Source: Vibrio quintilis (GTDB lineage: Bacteria; Pseudomonadota; Gammaproteobacteria; Enterobacterales; Vibrionaceae). Taken from it: a DNA stretch of 64,000 bases. The position numbers and the translations under genes were made by a program. The notes under the pieces are model-generated. The model ran no database searches and was not told the DNA's origin. It saw only the letters and a program-made list of their open reading frames with translations. Positions 46,787-56,805 of the stretch are shown piece after piece (positions within the stretch are counted from its first letter, which is position 1; each line of letters opens with the position of its first letter). The stretch is taken from the NCBI RefSeq assembly GCF_024529975.1, contig NZ_AP024897.1, positions 3,162,001-3,226,000 of the forward strand. The letters are read 5' to 3'.

Positions 46787-46902
46787 CAGAAAATCCTTTA
46801 TTCTGTTCTGAAAACAATGATAATCATAACTCAGTGTCAGCAAGGTCTGAGCCTGAGGTGCACGCCAGATATGGCATAAATCAGACTTCCGGGTTCACTG
46901 CA

Positions 46903-48033
46903 CTAATAACGCATCTCTGAAGGTATCGTCATCGCATCTTCATTCAGCTTAGGCCGCTGACCACCTTTTCTCCGGAATTGTTTTAACTGGAAGACGTACG
47001 CAAGCACCTGCGCCACAGCAACGAATAGCCCGTCAGGAATCTGCTGCTCAAGTTCCGTCGTATGATAAAGCGCACGGGCCAAAGGCGGTGAAGGAACAAT
47101 TTCAATTTGGTGTTCCTTCGCCACTTCCCTGATTTTGAGTGCAACATGATCAATACCTTTAGCGACAACAACCGGTGCTTTATCCGTATTCTGTTTATAC
47201 CGTAATGCAACGGAGAAATGCTCCGGGTTCGTCACGATAACATCCGCCTCAGGCACTTCTGACATCATCCGCCGCTGCGCTGCTTCACGCTGTAACATAC
47301 GGATACGCCCCTTCACTTCAGGGCGCCCTTCTGTTTCTTTATGTTCGTCTTTCACTTCCTGCTTGGTCATCTTCAGCTGATTCGCATGTTGCCAAATCTG
47401 GAACGGGATATCGATCGCCACAACAATCAACAGTGAACAACTGATCAACAAAATAAAATCAAGCAGAATATCCAGCGCATGAAAAATATTTTGCGGAAAC
47501 GTATCCTGACTTAACTGAAACAGATCGGCTTTTGAACCATGAATCAGATAAAAAGCCACACCAGCAACCAGTGCAACCTTCAATATAGATTTGAGTAACT
47601 CAACCCAGCTTTGCAGCCCGAACATCCTTTTCAGACCACTAAGCGGATTCATCTTAGAAAACTTGGGCCTGGCGGCTTCAGCTGAAACAGAAATTCCCCC
47701 CACACCAATCGAGCCGATAAACGCAGCAATAAACAAAATAATTAATATAATCAGCGTTGGCAGGATAAGGCTGGCCAGTGAACCACTTAAGATATCAAAT
47801 AACTTTGTCAGGTCGAATATTTCTTCCCGGTTCAGGCTAAACAACCGCGTCATTAATGCATACAACGCTTTCGCGAGACTTTCACCAAACCACATTAAAG
47901 ACACAGCACCAATCACCAGTACTGAGACTGACGCTAATTCTTTTGAGCGGGCCACCTGTCCCTTTTCACGGGCTTGCTGCAGCCTTCGGGGGGTGGCGTC
48001 TTCTGTGCGTTCCTGTCCGTCCGATTCTGCCAT
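46903..48033 (-). CDS. flhB: flagellar export-switch protein FlhB
   Basis: 376 residues. Four membrane segments (about 35-60, 88-112, 148-165, 188-210). The cytoplasmic autocleavage site reads N269-P-E-H272 in VTNPEHFSVALRY, where NPTH is the common form. N-terminus AESDGQERTEDATPRRLQQA is typical. It switches export from rod/hook to filament substrates. The gene is the last of the fli cluster here; flhA does not follow. Confidence 0.96.
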   Translation of the reverse strand: MAESDGQERTEDATPRRLQQAREKGQVARSKELASVSVLVIGAVSLMWFGESLAKALYALMTRLFSLNREEIFDLTKLFDILSGSLASLILPTLIILIILFIAAFIGSIGVGGISVSAEAARPKFSKMNPLSGLKRMFGLQSWVELLKSILKVALVAGVAFYLIHGSKADLFQLSQDTFPQNIFHALDILLDFILLISCSLLIVVAIDIPFQIWQHANQLKMTKQEVKDEHKETEGRPEVKGRIRMLQREAAQRRMMSEVPEADVIVTNPEHFSVALRYKQNTDKAPVVVAKGIDHVALKIREVAKEHQIEIVPSPPLARALYHTTELEQQIPDGLFVAVAQVLAYVFQLKQFRRKGGQRPKLNEDAMTIPSEMRY

Positions 48034-48074
48034 AATCGCCTCCTGTGATCAGTGATGCTCAGGGTCTGCTGACC

Positions 48075-48857
48075 CTAGCAATCCAGCCGGATTAAACGGC
48101 AAATTTGCGCTTGTCCCTGTAGCCAGTATGTCTCGTAATGGGTGAATAAACCACTCACGATATACCAACACAGCAGCAAACCGACTAATAAAGCAAATGC
48201 GAAACCAAGTGAAAAGATATTAAGCTGCGGCGCAGCACGGGTCATGACCCCGAACGACAGGTTAATCGTCAATAATGCGATAATGCCGGAAAGAGACATA
48301 CTCAGGGCGACTTTAAACATAATACCAAACCAGGTTGCAAGCTCGCGAAAGTCAGCTGCGCCCAGGCTTCCCTTACCAATCGGTAACGAAGTAAAACTGT
48401 AAGCAACCAGGTGAATAAGTTTCAGATGTCCGTCTGTCGACAGAAAAAACATCGTCGCTAACAACATAAAAAACTGACCTAACAACGGCGTATTTTGCCC
48501 GTTCGCCGGGTCTACCATAGAAGCAAAACCCAAACTGGATTGCATACCGATAATCTGCCCCAGCATGACAAATGTCTGAACCATAAACTGTGTTACGGTC
48601 CCCATTGCAACACCGATAACAATCTGTTCAAACGTGATAATAAAACCTTGCAGTGACAACAATTCGATATCGCGGGGAACAGCCGGAATTACCGGCATTA
48701 AAGCAAATGTAATCGCCAGTGAAAGATACAGTCGAATCCGGGCAGAAACAAAGCGGGCTCCGGTTACATTCATAACCATCAACATGGCTGAAATCCGGGT
48801 CAACGGCCAGAAATAGGTCGCAATCCAGTCTAAAATGATATCTGCCGAAAACTCCAT
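48075..48857 (-). CDS. fliR: flagellar export-gate protein FliR
   Basis: 260 residues with six to seven hydrophobic segments and the family pattern NGQNTPLLGQFFMLLATMFF. Part of the FliPQR export gate. 41 bp upstream of flhB and 14 bp after fliQ. Confidence 0.96.
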   Translation of the reverse strand: MEFSADIILDWIATYFWPLTRISAMLMVMNVTGARFVSARIRLYLSLAITFALMPVIPAVPRDIELLSLQGFIITFEQIVIGVAMGTVTQFMVQTFVMLGQIIGMQSSLGFASMVDPANGQNTPLLGQFFMLLATMFFLSTDGHLKLIHLVAYSFTSLPIGKGSLGAADFRELATWFGIMFKVALSMSLSGIIALLTINLSFGVMTRAAPQLNIFSLGFAFALLVGLLLCWYIVSGLFTHYETYWLQGQAQICRLIRLDC

Positions 48858-48871
48858 ATCTGCCGCCTGAT

Positions 48872-49141
48872 TTAATACAAGACCTGAGGCAAACGCTCAA
48901 TCATCGAGAAGAAAAACTCCATCAGTATACGGGTCATCCAATGTGCAAACATCATCAGCGCCAGTAAAGTGACAATTAAACGAGGCAAGAAACTCAGTGT
49001 TTGTTCATTGATGGAAGTCGCCGCCTGAAAAACTGCCACGACCAAACCGATGAGCAGACTGGGAACAATAATCGCTGAAACCATGAGCAGGACAATCCAT
49101 AATGCATTCCGAAAAATCTCAACAAATATTTCCGGGGTCAT
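48872..49141 (-). CDS. fliQ: flagellar export-gate protein FliQ
   Basis: 89 residues with two membrane helices; SLLIGLVVAVFQAATSINEQ with TLSFLPR is diagnostic. Third component of the FliPQR gate. Confidence 0.97.
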   Translation of the reverse strand: MTPEIFVEIFRNALWIVLLMVSAIIVPSLLIGLVVAVFQAATSINEQTLSFLPRLIVTLLALMMFAHWMTRILMEFFFSMIERLPQVLY

Positions 49142-49150
49142 ATCCTCTCC

Positions 49151-50035
49151 CTATAGCGCAAAACTGCCGGCTAATGTCGACAAAATTAAATTCCAGCCAT
49201 CAACCAGAACAAACAACATCAACTTGAATGGCAGGGAAACAATCATAGGTGACAACATCATCATACCCATTGCCATAAGAACCGATGCGACGACCAAATC
49301 AATAATCAAAAAGGGTAAGAAAAGCATAAAGCCAATCTGAAATGCCGTCTTCAGTTCTGAAGTGATAAATGCAGGAATCAAGACCGACATTTCTACTTGC
49401 TGGGGATCTTTCGCATCAGATCCTGACATCCCGACAAACGTTTCCAGATCTTTAACCCGGGTCTGTTTCAGCATAAAAGCCCGCATGGGTTCCTGTGCCA
49501 GCTGAAAGGCTTCTTTCGCTTTTATTTGCTCATTCAGATAAGGCTGAACCGCTTTCTGGTTTATCTCATGAAACACCGGTGACATGATAAAAAAGGTCAG
49601 AAACAGAGAAATACCAATAATCACCTGATTTGACGGTGTTTGCTGTAACCCCATCGCCTGACGTAAAATCGACATCACAACGACAATCCGGGTAAACGAG
49701 GTCATCAAAATCACAATGGCCGGCAAAAAGCCCAGCATTGTCATCAACGCCAGAATCTGCAGATTAATTGAATAATCTTCACTGCCATCCGGATTGACTT
49801 TCATCGTGATGGCCGGAATCCCGGGAACACCGGCATGATTGACGTTTTTACCAACGGCAGTCGTCGAGCTCAGCCCCTGACTGGTCAGACTTTGTGTCAC
49901 CTGACTACTTGCCGGTGCATCTTCGGCCCACAAAGCAGAAGAAAACACCACAGAAACAGAAAGCAGAAAGGCAAAAATCAACCGGCTAAAGCAGCCTTTC
50001 AGGCATGGCCGGACTATAGAAATCAGCTTCTTCAT
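49151..50035 (-). CDS. fliP: flagellar export-gate protein FliP
   Basis: 294 residues with signal peptide and four membrane segments. [20 protein letters not shown] and [20 protein letters not shown] are the FliP signatures. Start overlaps the fliO stop by 4 bp. Confidence 0.97.
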   Translation of the reverse strand: MKKLISIVRPCLKGCFSRLIFAFLLSVSVVFSSALWAEDAPASSQVTQSLTSQGLSSTTAVGKNVNHAGVPGIPAITMKVNPDGSEDYSINLQILALMTMLGFLPAIVILMTSFTRIVVVMSILRQAMGLQQTPSNQVIIGISLFLTFFIMSPVFHEINQKAVQPYLNEQIKAKEAFQLAQEPMRAFMLKQTRVKDLETFVGMSGSDAKDPQQVEMSVLIPAFITSELKTAFQIGFMLFLPFLIIDLVVASVLMAMGMMMLSPMIVSLPFKLMLFVLVDGWNLILSTLAGSFAL

Positions 50036-50412
50036 TTTTTCATCAACCGGGCTAACTGACTGGCAAAAGAATTCTCGGAGACCGTTTGAGAATCATCTTC
50101 AAGTGGCTTATCAAGTTTAGAAATCAACTGTATAGACTGAGTGGTTACACCAACCAGGAATTGTTCTTCCCCAGCCTGAACAATCAGTAATCTCTCTTTG
50201 GTGCCGACAGGAAGCTGGCGAATCACAGACAAGCCTTTCTGATGCCCTAAAGCAGGCAAACGCATTCTCTTTAATACAACAGCCAGAATCAGGATGAAGA
50301 CAACAACAAAAACCAGAGAACCCAATGTAGTGAATATATCAATCTGGCTGCCGGGAGCAGCAGCCAATGCAGGAAAAGAAAAAAACAACAGTCCTTTCAA
50401 ATAATGCTTCAT
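50032..50412 (-). CDS. fliO: flagellar biosynthesis protein FliO
   Basis: 126 residues with one membrane segment near 33-49 and a cytoplasmic SH3-like part containing [20 protein letters not shown] and [10 protein letters not shown]. It helps FliP assemble. Confidence 0.92.
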   Translation of the reverse strand: MKHYLKGLLFFSFPALAAAPGSQIDIFTTLGSLVFVVVFILILAVVLKRMRLPALGHQKGLSVIRQLPVGTKERLLIVQAGEEQFLVGVTTQSIQLISKLDKPLEDDSQTVSENSFASQLARLMKK

Positions 50413-50415
50413 GGA

Positions 50416-50826
50416 CTACCTTAGTTTTTTAATACGTTCAGTCTGGCTGATCACATCAGTAAGGCGAATACCAAACTTATCATTTACAACCACAACTTCA
50501 CCATGCGCGATCAAAGTACCATTGACGAGAACATCCAGAGATTCCCCGGCAATACGATCTAATTCAACCACAGAGCCCTGATTAAGTTGTAATAAATTCC
50601 GGATACTAATTTGAGAGCGACCGACTTCCATAGAAATCGTCACCGGAATATCCATGATGGTATCCAGCTTCCGGCGTTCATCGTCAGAAATAGGCGAAGA
50701 AGTATCTTCCAGCTCATCTAAAGGTGCCGTCATTACTTCATCGGCATCTGACGCATCAGGGTCTTCTCCTAAAGCTGCCGCCCACTCATCTGCCAGCTTT
50801 TGATCATCAAGTTCAGAATCAGACAT
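50416..50826 (-). CDS. fliN: flagellar motor switch protein FliN
   Basis: 136 residues with an acidic N-terminus (about 1-55) and a C-terminal SpoA domain: IPVTISMEVGRSQISIRNLL and AHGEVVVVNDKFGIRLTDVI. Switch-complex component with FliM and FliG; CheY-P responsive. Confidence 0.96.
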   Translation of the reverse strand: MSDSELDDQKLADEWAAALGEDPDASDADEVMTAPLDELEDTSSPISDDERRKLDTIMDIPVTISMEVGRSQISIRNLLQLNQGSVVELDRIAGESLDVLVNGTLIAHGEVVVVNDKFGIRLTDVISQTERIKKLR

Positions 50827-50847
50827 CTTCGCTACCTACTCATTTTA

Positions 50848-51894
50848 TTAACTATCAAGTTCATCTTCTTTTTCAAGATCAGAAAGAATATTCTCACTTA
50901 AAAAAGCCAAATCTGTTTTCACCACATCAGGGCGTTTAATTTTCTCAGAAACCTGCACAGCAAGCTTATCTTCAGAGCGTCCCATCTTCACCCGGAATGT
51001 GGGCAACTCTTCAACAAACATCACCGCATGCTCAGGCATATCAATCGGAATGACATCTCCGGGACGTAATTCCATTAAATCGCGCAGCGCTAAGTCTTTC
51101 TCCAGTAAGTTCACCCGGAAATTAACCGGCACATCCATGATCTCTTCACGTAATGCAGAACTCCACCGGACATCAGTTTCCATCTTATCCGACTGAACCC
51201 CGGCATCCAGTAGTTCACGAATCGGTTCAACCATTGAATATGGCATGACCATATGGAAATCACCGCCACCACCTTCAACTTCAATGTGGAAGGAACTGAC
51301 AACAATCACTTCAGTCGGACTGACAATATTTGCCATACTTGGGTTCACTTCAGAGTCAAGATATTCAAACTCAACGCCCATGACCGGCGACCATGCTTCT
51401 TTGTAGTCACCGAATACAATTTTTAACAGCAGCTGAATCACCCGACGTTCCGTTGGCGTAAACTCCCGCCCTTCAATCCGGGTTTGAAAACGGCCATCAC
51501 CTCCAAAGAAGTTTTCCACCAAAATGAAAACCAGACGGGCTTCCATCGTGATCAGCGCCGTACCTTTCAACGGTCTGAAACGGACCATATTCAAGCTGGT
51601 TGGGACATATAATGTATTTTGGTATTCACCAAACTTCATCATCTGAACCCCATTGATCGCCACTTCAGCGGTCTTCCTCAGCATATTAAACAGACTAATA
51701 CGCATGTGACGGGCAAAGCGTTCATTGATCAACTCAAGTGTTGGCATCCGGCCACGGACAATTCTGTCCTGAGATGAAAAGTCAAAATTCGTCATCTCCG
51801 AATTATCGGGCTCTAAGTCCTCATCATCTTCATCAACGTCATCAACGCCATGCAATAGCGCATCAATTTCGTCCTGGCTTAATAGATCGGTCAC
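50848..51894 (-). CDS. fliM: flagellar motor switch protein FliM
   Basis: 348 residues. The N-terminal LLSQDEIDALLHG motif binds phospho-CheY. Central CheC-like domain, then C-terminal SpoA domain (FRVNLLEKDLALRDLMELRP). Binds FliG and FliN. Order fliL-fliM-fliN conserved. Confidence 0.97.
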   Translation of the reverse strand: MTDLLSQDEIDALLHGVDDVDEDDEDLEPDNSEMTNFDFSSQDRIVRGRMPTLELINERFARHMRISLFNMLRKTAEVAINGVQMMKFGEYQNTLYVPTSLNMVRFRPLKGTALITMEARLVFILVENFFGGDGRFQTRIEGREFTPTERRVIQLLLKIVFGDYKEAWSPVMGVEFEYLDSEVNPSMANIVSPTEVIVVSSFHIEVEGGGGDFHMVMPYSMVEPIRELLDAGVQSDKMETDVRWSSALREEIMDVPVNFRVNLLEKDLALRDLMELRPGDVIPIDMPEHAVMFVEELPTFRVKMGRSEDKLAVQVSEKIKRPDVVKTDLAFLSENILSDLEKEDELDS

Positions 51895-51902
51895 GTTTCA
51901 CC

Positions 51903-52400
51903 TTATTGCATTACAAAATCAGTAAACAGAACTCTCTCAATGACGGGTTCACCAACCGCTTTCGTGAGTGCTGTTTTTATATCTTCAGTCGCTTTATTTC
52001 TGAGCTCGACTCTTCCATTCGGGGTTCTTAACTGTTCAACAGTTGCGGAAGCAAAAGTAGATAACAGAGAACTTTCAATCAACGGTGAATGATAACGGGC
52101 CAGATTCTCATTCTCAGAGCCTCTTACCATCAGCTGAACTTTAATCTGAACCATGCGATCACGTTTATCACCGGTAATATTAAAGACAAATGGCTGAGCA
52201 AGACTGACATAGACGATCGGAGAACTGGATTGCTTCGTCTGCTCCTGCATCTGTTCAGAATCATCAGCACCCTGATCGTCTGACCCCATCAGGAAAAATG
52301 CTGCGCCACCACCACCCAGTAGCAAAACGATAACGGCAACAATAATAATCAGCAGCTTATTTTTACCTTTTGATGCACCTTCTAATTCTTCATCTGCCAT
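51903..52400 (-). CDS. fliL: flagellar basal body protein FliL
   Basis: 165 residues with a single membrane helix near 16-37 (LLIIIVAVIVLLLGGGGAAF) and a periplasmic FliL domain ending in VLFTDFVMQ. It supports stator function. Confidence 0.95.
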   Translation of the reverse strand: MADEELEGASKGKNKLLIIIVAVIVLLLGGGGAAFFLMGSDDQGADDSEQMQEQTKQSSSPIVYVSLAQPFVFNITGDKRDRMVQIKVQLMVRGSENENLARYHSPLIESSLLSTFASATVEQLRTPNGRVELRNKATEDIKTALTKAVGEPVIERVLFTDFVMQ

Positions 52401-52434
52401 ATTTTTCTCTTAACTATCAGATTCTAAAAATAAA

Positions 52435-54051
52435 CTAGGCGTAATAGCTAATTCCATCACGCTTTTCTGTAACATTCAAATCAAGTTTAACACCTGTATC
52501 AGGATTGTCTTCTGCAAAACCTGAATCTTTGAATTGTGACGATGCGTGCTCCGCAGACTGATCATGGGCAGCATAGCCTTGCTGCTGATTTGCTCCCTGA
52601 TGCTGAACACTGGTTTCTCCCAGCTGAACCCCTTGCTGCGTCAGCATGTCCCGCAAACGCCCCATAGAATGTTCGATAACATCACGCGCCTGATTGTTAG
52701 CCACGGTAAAATGAACTGTCGCCTGATCACCAGCCATGTGCATACGGATATGCATCCGTCCCAGCTCCGGCGGATCCAGACGAATATCGATATTTTTCAG
52801 GTTTTTGGACATCATCATGTGAATCCGTTCAGAAAGCTGATCTGCCGCGATATCCTTATTGATATAGACCGGAGACTGATTCTGAACCTGTTCGGCTCTC
52901 AACTGCCCCATTTGACCGGTCACCGAAGATAAATGCTGAGCGACAGATTCGCCGTGGCTACCAGCAAATGCACCAGGTGCAACAGAATTCTTTTTCTCAC
53001 TCAGGGCATTCAATGCCTGCCTGTCTGTCCACTGCTTTGAAAAATTGGCGCCGGCCTGATTCGAAGCAGAAACATTATTTTGTTGAATTTGAGTCTGAAG
53101 TGTACTGAGTTCCTGTCCGGCCATTGCGCCCTGCTGTAGTATCGCGGCATCAGTTGTCTGATTACTTCCCTGCTGCGTGAGCATATGAGCGGCAACTGCC
53201 TGCGATGGCTGATTCAGCGGTTGGCTTTTATGGGAGGCATTTGAAGATTGCAGTAAAGCACTATTGACCTGATCTTTGTTACCGGCTTTTAGCTTTTCAG
53301 CTTCAGACACCAAAGTATCAGCCTGTAAAATACGCTGTCCATCAGAATCAGTCACAAGAGCCTGGGTCTGAACAACCTGACCTGCAGCCCGCTCTCCAGA
53401 CACTGAAGTCAGCAGGTTCTCATCTGTACTTTCAGACTGTTTGGCTACATCTGATTCCGGGGATGATTTGACGATCTGTTGATTTTGTATCAGTTCGGGC
53501 GAGACGATCTGAGGATCATCACTGATATCTGAGGTAATCATATGCTTGCTTTCTTTATCAGCCTCAGAAGCTGGCAATTCTTTGCCGTCTTTCTGAATAA
53601 GTTGCTGGCTGGCAGTTTTCAATCTTGATAAGACTTCCTGCCCTTCGCCGACAACTTGCTCCGCAGCTTGTTTTTCCTGCTGATTTAAATCCACATCAGA
53701 GATCAGTTCTGCGTCATCAGTTTCAGTAACTTTGCCGGTTTCAAGCAGCTCATCAACACCAGCTTCACCAGTATTCGCTGCAAGCTGACTTTCACTGCCA
53801 CCCTCAACATCATCAGCCTCGTGCTGTAGCCCGCGAACAGCGCTACTGTCAGCGTCAGCAGTCACTGCCTGTTCTTCACCTGAGTTTTCAGAAGAATTAC
53901 CACCAAACAATGCAGCAAGCTTAGATAAAAAACTATCAGAATTTCCTTCGGATGAAGGGTCAGTAATAGCGTCATGGCCACTCTTATCAACCTGAGTGAC
54001 ATCTGAATGATTTTTTTGTGAACCTGAAGGCGATATGAGATTTAAATTCAT
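52435..54051 (-). CDS. fliK: flagellar hook-length control protein FliK
   Basis: 538 residues if it starts at the ATG at 54051 (MNLNLISPSGSQKN); an open frame runs to 54129 and the start is uncertain, as ribosome-binding sites are weak. Long Gln/Ser/Asp-rich middle region of low complexity. C-terminal FliK/T3S4 domain (RIHMMMSKNLKNIDIRLDPP, then ELGRMHIRMHM). It measures hook length and triggers FlhB switching. Confidence 0.93.
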   Translation of the reverse strand: MNLNLISPSGSQKNHSDVTQVDKSGHDAITDPSSEGNSDSFLSKLAALFGGNSSENSGEEQAVTADADSSAVRGLQHEADDVEGGSESQLAANTGEAGVDELLETGKVTETDDAELISDVDLNQQEKQAAEQVVGEGQEVLSRLKTASQQLIQKDGKELPASEADKESKHMITSDISDDPQIVSPELIQNQQIVKSSPESDVAKQSESTDENLLTSVSGERAAGQVVQTQALVTDSDGQRILQADTLVSEAEKLKAGNKDQVNSALLQSSNASHKSQPLNQPSQAVAAHMLTQQGSNQTTDAAILQQGAMAGQELSTLQTQIQQNNVSASNQAGANFSKQWTDRQALNALSEKKNSVAPGAFAGSHGESVAQHLSSVTGQMGQLRAEQVQNQSPVYINKDIAADQLSERIHMMMSKNLKNIDIRLDPPELGRMHIRMHMAGDQATVHFTVANNQARDVIEHSMGRLRDMLTQQGVQLGETSVQHQGANQQQGYAAHDQSAEHASSQFKDSGFAEDNPDTGVKLDLNVTEKRDGISYYA

Positions 54052-54165
54052 GTACAAGACTCGCGTAAATAAAACCTGATTCAGCTTCATCAGAAAACTG
54101 ACAAACTTCTTAGTCAAATTAGAAAGCAAAAATCAAGCCACTATAATATTTTTATAGTCAAAGCT

Positions 54166-54618
54166 TTACATTAATCGGTCTGATGAACCACGGCGAGCAT
54201 ACTGAAGTGTACAAAACTCGTCCAACTGTCGCTGTTCTCTTCTTATTTCTGCTTTTTCTTTTTCAGTCCGGCGTTTATCAATCATCCATTCATAAGAACG
54301 GCGGGTCTTCCGGGTATCTAGCCAGTGTTCCCGGCAATTTTCTACTTGTTGTTTAAAATGAGATTCAGCACTTTTTTGCTTAGACAAGGTTTCATCTAAC
54401 TGAGTAAGGAAGCGGTTCAAATGGCTGTACTGACTGGCAGTAAGTCCGTTTTTGCCTCTTTCAACTAATTGATGGCAGTAATCCAGACGATATTGCTCAA
54501 TTTGTTTTAATTGCTCATAGTAACCATCAAGCTCCTGACGCGCCTGATTCAGCGCTAAGACCGCTTTTTCTTCATGTTCCTTTGACTGTTCAAGCAAAAA
54601 TTCAAGCGCATTTTCCAT
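54166..54618 (-). CDS. fliJ: flagellar export chaperone FliJ
   Basis: 150 residues, almost wholly coiled-coil, rich in Glu, Gln and Lys. It is 4 bp after fliI, which fits FliJ. It couples the FliI ATPase to FlhA. Low sequence conservation; position is the main evidence. Confidence 0.92.
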   Translation of the reverse strand: MENALEFLLEQSKEHEEKAVLALNQARQELDGYYEQLKQIEQYRLDYCHQLVERGKNGLTASQYSHLNRFLTQLDETLSKQKSAESHFKQQVENCREHWLDTRKTRRSYEWMIDKRRTEKEKAEIRREQRQLDEFCTLQYARRGSSDRLM

Positions 54619-54622
54619 AATA

Positions 54623-55948
54623 TCAAGACTCTACTTGCAATACATGTTTGAGCATATTGATACTCATCTCGTATGGAACGGTTTCCTTCATTTGTTGCTG
54701 CAGGAAAGTATCAATCTTAGGTTTGAGTGTGAATGCCTGATCGATAGCAGGATCTGAGCCAGCTTTATAGGCACCAATAGAAACCAAATCCTGATTTTTA
54801 CGACACACTGATAATATTTGCCGGACAGCCTTTGACATAAACAGGTGTTCTTCCGAGGTAATTTGCGGCATCACCCGGCTCACAGATTTTTCTACATCAA
54901 TCGCAGGATAATGCCCGGCATCTGCCAGCTCACGGGACAACACAATGTGTCCATCCAGTATTGCCCGGGAAGCATCTGCGATCGGATCCTGAAGATCATC
55001 ACCTTCAGTTAACACCGTAAAAAATGCAGTAATAGAGCCCTGCCCTTCACCACCATTACCCGCCCGCTCAACAAGGGCTGGCAATTTAGCAAACACGGAT
55101 GGCGGATAACCTTTTGTTGCCGGCGGTTCTCCAACCGACAAGGCAATTTCACGCTGCGCCTGGGCAAAACGGGTCAAAGAATCCATCAGTAATAAAACAT
55201 CCAATCCCTGATCCCTGAAATATTCTGCGATCGTTAACGCTGTCTGACATCCTTTTAAACGCATTAAAGGAGAAGAATCAGCCGGCGCAGCAACGACGAC
55301 GGCTCTCTGACGGCCATCGACCCCCAGAATTTCATCAATAAATTCTTTAACTTCTCGTCCCCGTTCACCAATCAGGCCCACAACAACAACCTGAGCCGTT
55401 GTTCCCCGGGTCATCATGCCTAATGTAACTGATTTTCCGACCCCGGAACCGGCAAATAAACCGATCCGCTGTCCTTTCCCGACAGTCAATAATCCGTTCA
55501 CGGATTTCAGACCTACATCGAGTGGCTCTGTAATCGGCTTTCTGAGTAATGGATTGATAGGGGAAACATGAAAAGCAGCTTTTTGTTCGGTGTAAATCGG
55601 CCCAAGCCCATCAAGCGGTAATCCAACCCCATCGATCACCCGACCCAATAACTCCATACCGACAGGAATGCCGGCCTCTTCGGTCATTGGTGTGACCTTA
55701 GCACCCGGTAACACACCGGCAGTTTGTTCACTGGGCATTAAGAAAAGATGTTCCCCGGAAAATCCAACGACTTCAGCTTCCATCTCTCCGGACATGGTTT
55801 CAACTTTACACAAACTACCGACCGGTGCTTTACAACCGGTTGCTTCCAGTGTCAGTCCGACCACGCGAACCAGCTTACCGGATGCAACCGGACGTGATGA
55901 AAGCCCGTGAGTTGTATATTGTGAAAGTCTTTCTTCAAGTGCTAACAC
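54623..55948 (-). CDS. fliI: flagellum-specific ATPase FliI
   Basis: 441 residues. Walker A is [10 protein letters not shown] and Walker [20 protein letters not shown]1-ATPase-like core. Part of the FliHIJ complex. Its start overlaps the end of fliH by 7 bp. Confidence 0.98.
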   Translation of the reverse strand: MLALEERLSQYTTHGLSSRPVASGKLVRVVGLTLEATGCKAPVGSLCKVETMSGEMEAEVVGFSGEHLFLMPSEQTAGVLPGAKVTPMTEEAGIPVGMELLGRVIDGVGLPLDGLGPIYTEQKAAFHVSPINPLLRKPITEPLDVGLKSVNGLLTVGKGQRIGLFAGSGVGKSVTLGMMTRGTTAQVVVVGLIGERGREVKEFIDEILGVDGRQRAVVVAAPADSSPLMRLKGCQTALTIAEYFRDQGLDVLLLMDSLTRFAQAQREIALSVGEPPATKGYPPSVFAKLPALVERAGNGGEGQGSITAFFTVLTEGDDLQDPIADASRAILDGHIVLSRELADAGHYPAIDVEKSVSRVMPQITSEEHLFMSKAVRQILSVCRKNQDLVSIGAYKAGSDPAIDQAFTLKPKIDTFLQQQMKETVPYEMSINMLKHVLQVES

Positions 55949-56742
55949 ACTTCACCACCATGACGGTTTTTACCGCTAAAATTCTGTAAAACAGTCCGCA
56001 GCCGCTCTTCCATACGATAAGTAACACCAGATTCACCAGCCTCAATTTCAACATCTCCCCGGTTTAATGAAGGCTCTGTCACCAGGGTCCAATGGCGCAT
56101 TTCAAGAGCTTCATCACCGTAAGCATCCCGGATGATACCGGCATCTTCAGGGTTTAATTTGAGGGTAATGTCATGCCCGGCAATGGGCAGTGATTCAACA
56201 CAGGCTTTAATGGTATCTAAAATGATTTGCGGATTAATCTGTACTTCAACATGAACGACTTCTTTCACTAACCCCAGGACCATGTCAACTAATTGTCGTT
56301 CTACCTGGCTGTTCATCAAAGCCAGCGGCTGGGAAAACTGATTCGCCAGATTCATAAGGTGTTCGGCATGCTCACGGATTATACCTTGCCCGGCTTCCAA
56401 ACCTTCAGACTGACCCTGAGAGAAACCTTCAGCATGACCCGCTTCAAGTCCCTCCGCTTTCCCCTTTTCATAGCCTTGTTTGAAACCAGCTTCCTGCCCC
56501 TGATGCAAACCTTCCTGATAAGCTCCCTGACGGATCAGCTCAATTTCTTCTTCAGTCAGCTCAACCGGCCCCTCATCAGCAGGCGCACTTTTTTCGGGAA
56601 TCCACCCCGGATCATAATTCAATGCAGTTTCTTTCGCGCCGGTAGCCACATCCTGACCGTAATCAGGCAAGCCCCAACGCTTCGCATCAGCAATATCATC
56701 ATCCTTTCCGGGACGCAAAAAGCCTCGTTTTCTCTCGGACAT
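55942..56742 (-). CDS. fliH: flagellar export regulator FliH
   Basis: 266 residues. Residues 70-120 include Gly-x-x-x-Gly-like repeats ([20 protein letters not shown]), a hallmark of FliH. C-terminal domain binds FliI. Lies between fliG and fliI. Confidence 0.95.
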   Translation of the reverse strand: MSERKRGFLRPGKDDDIADAKRWGLPDYGQDVATGAKETALNYDPGWIPEKSAPADEGPVELTEEEIELIRQGAYQEGLHQGQEAGFKQGYEKGKAEGLEAGHAEGFSQGQSEGLEAGQGIIREHAEHLMNLANQFSQPLALMNSQVERQLVDMVLGLVKEVVHVEVQINPQIILDTIKACVESLPIAGHDITLKLNPEDAGIIRDAYGDEALEMRHWTLVTEPSLNRGDVEIEAGESGVTYRMEERLRTVLQNFSGKNRHGGEVC

Positions 56743-56805
56743 TCTTATTTCCTGACAGTAAAGCTGTATTGATAACAGCCATACTCATTGGCCATACACT
56801 GAAAC

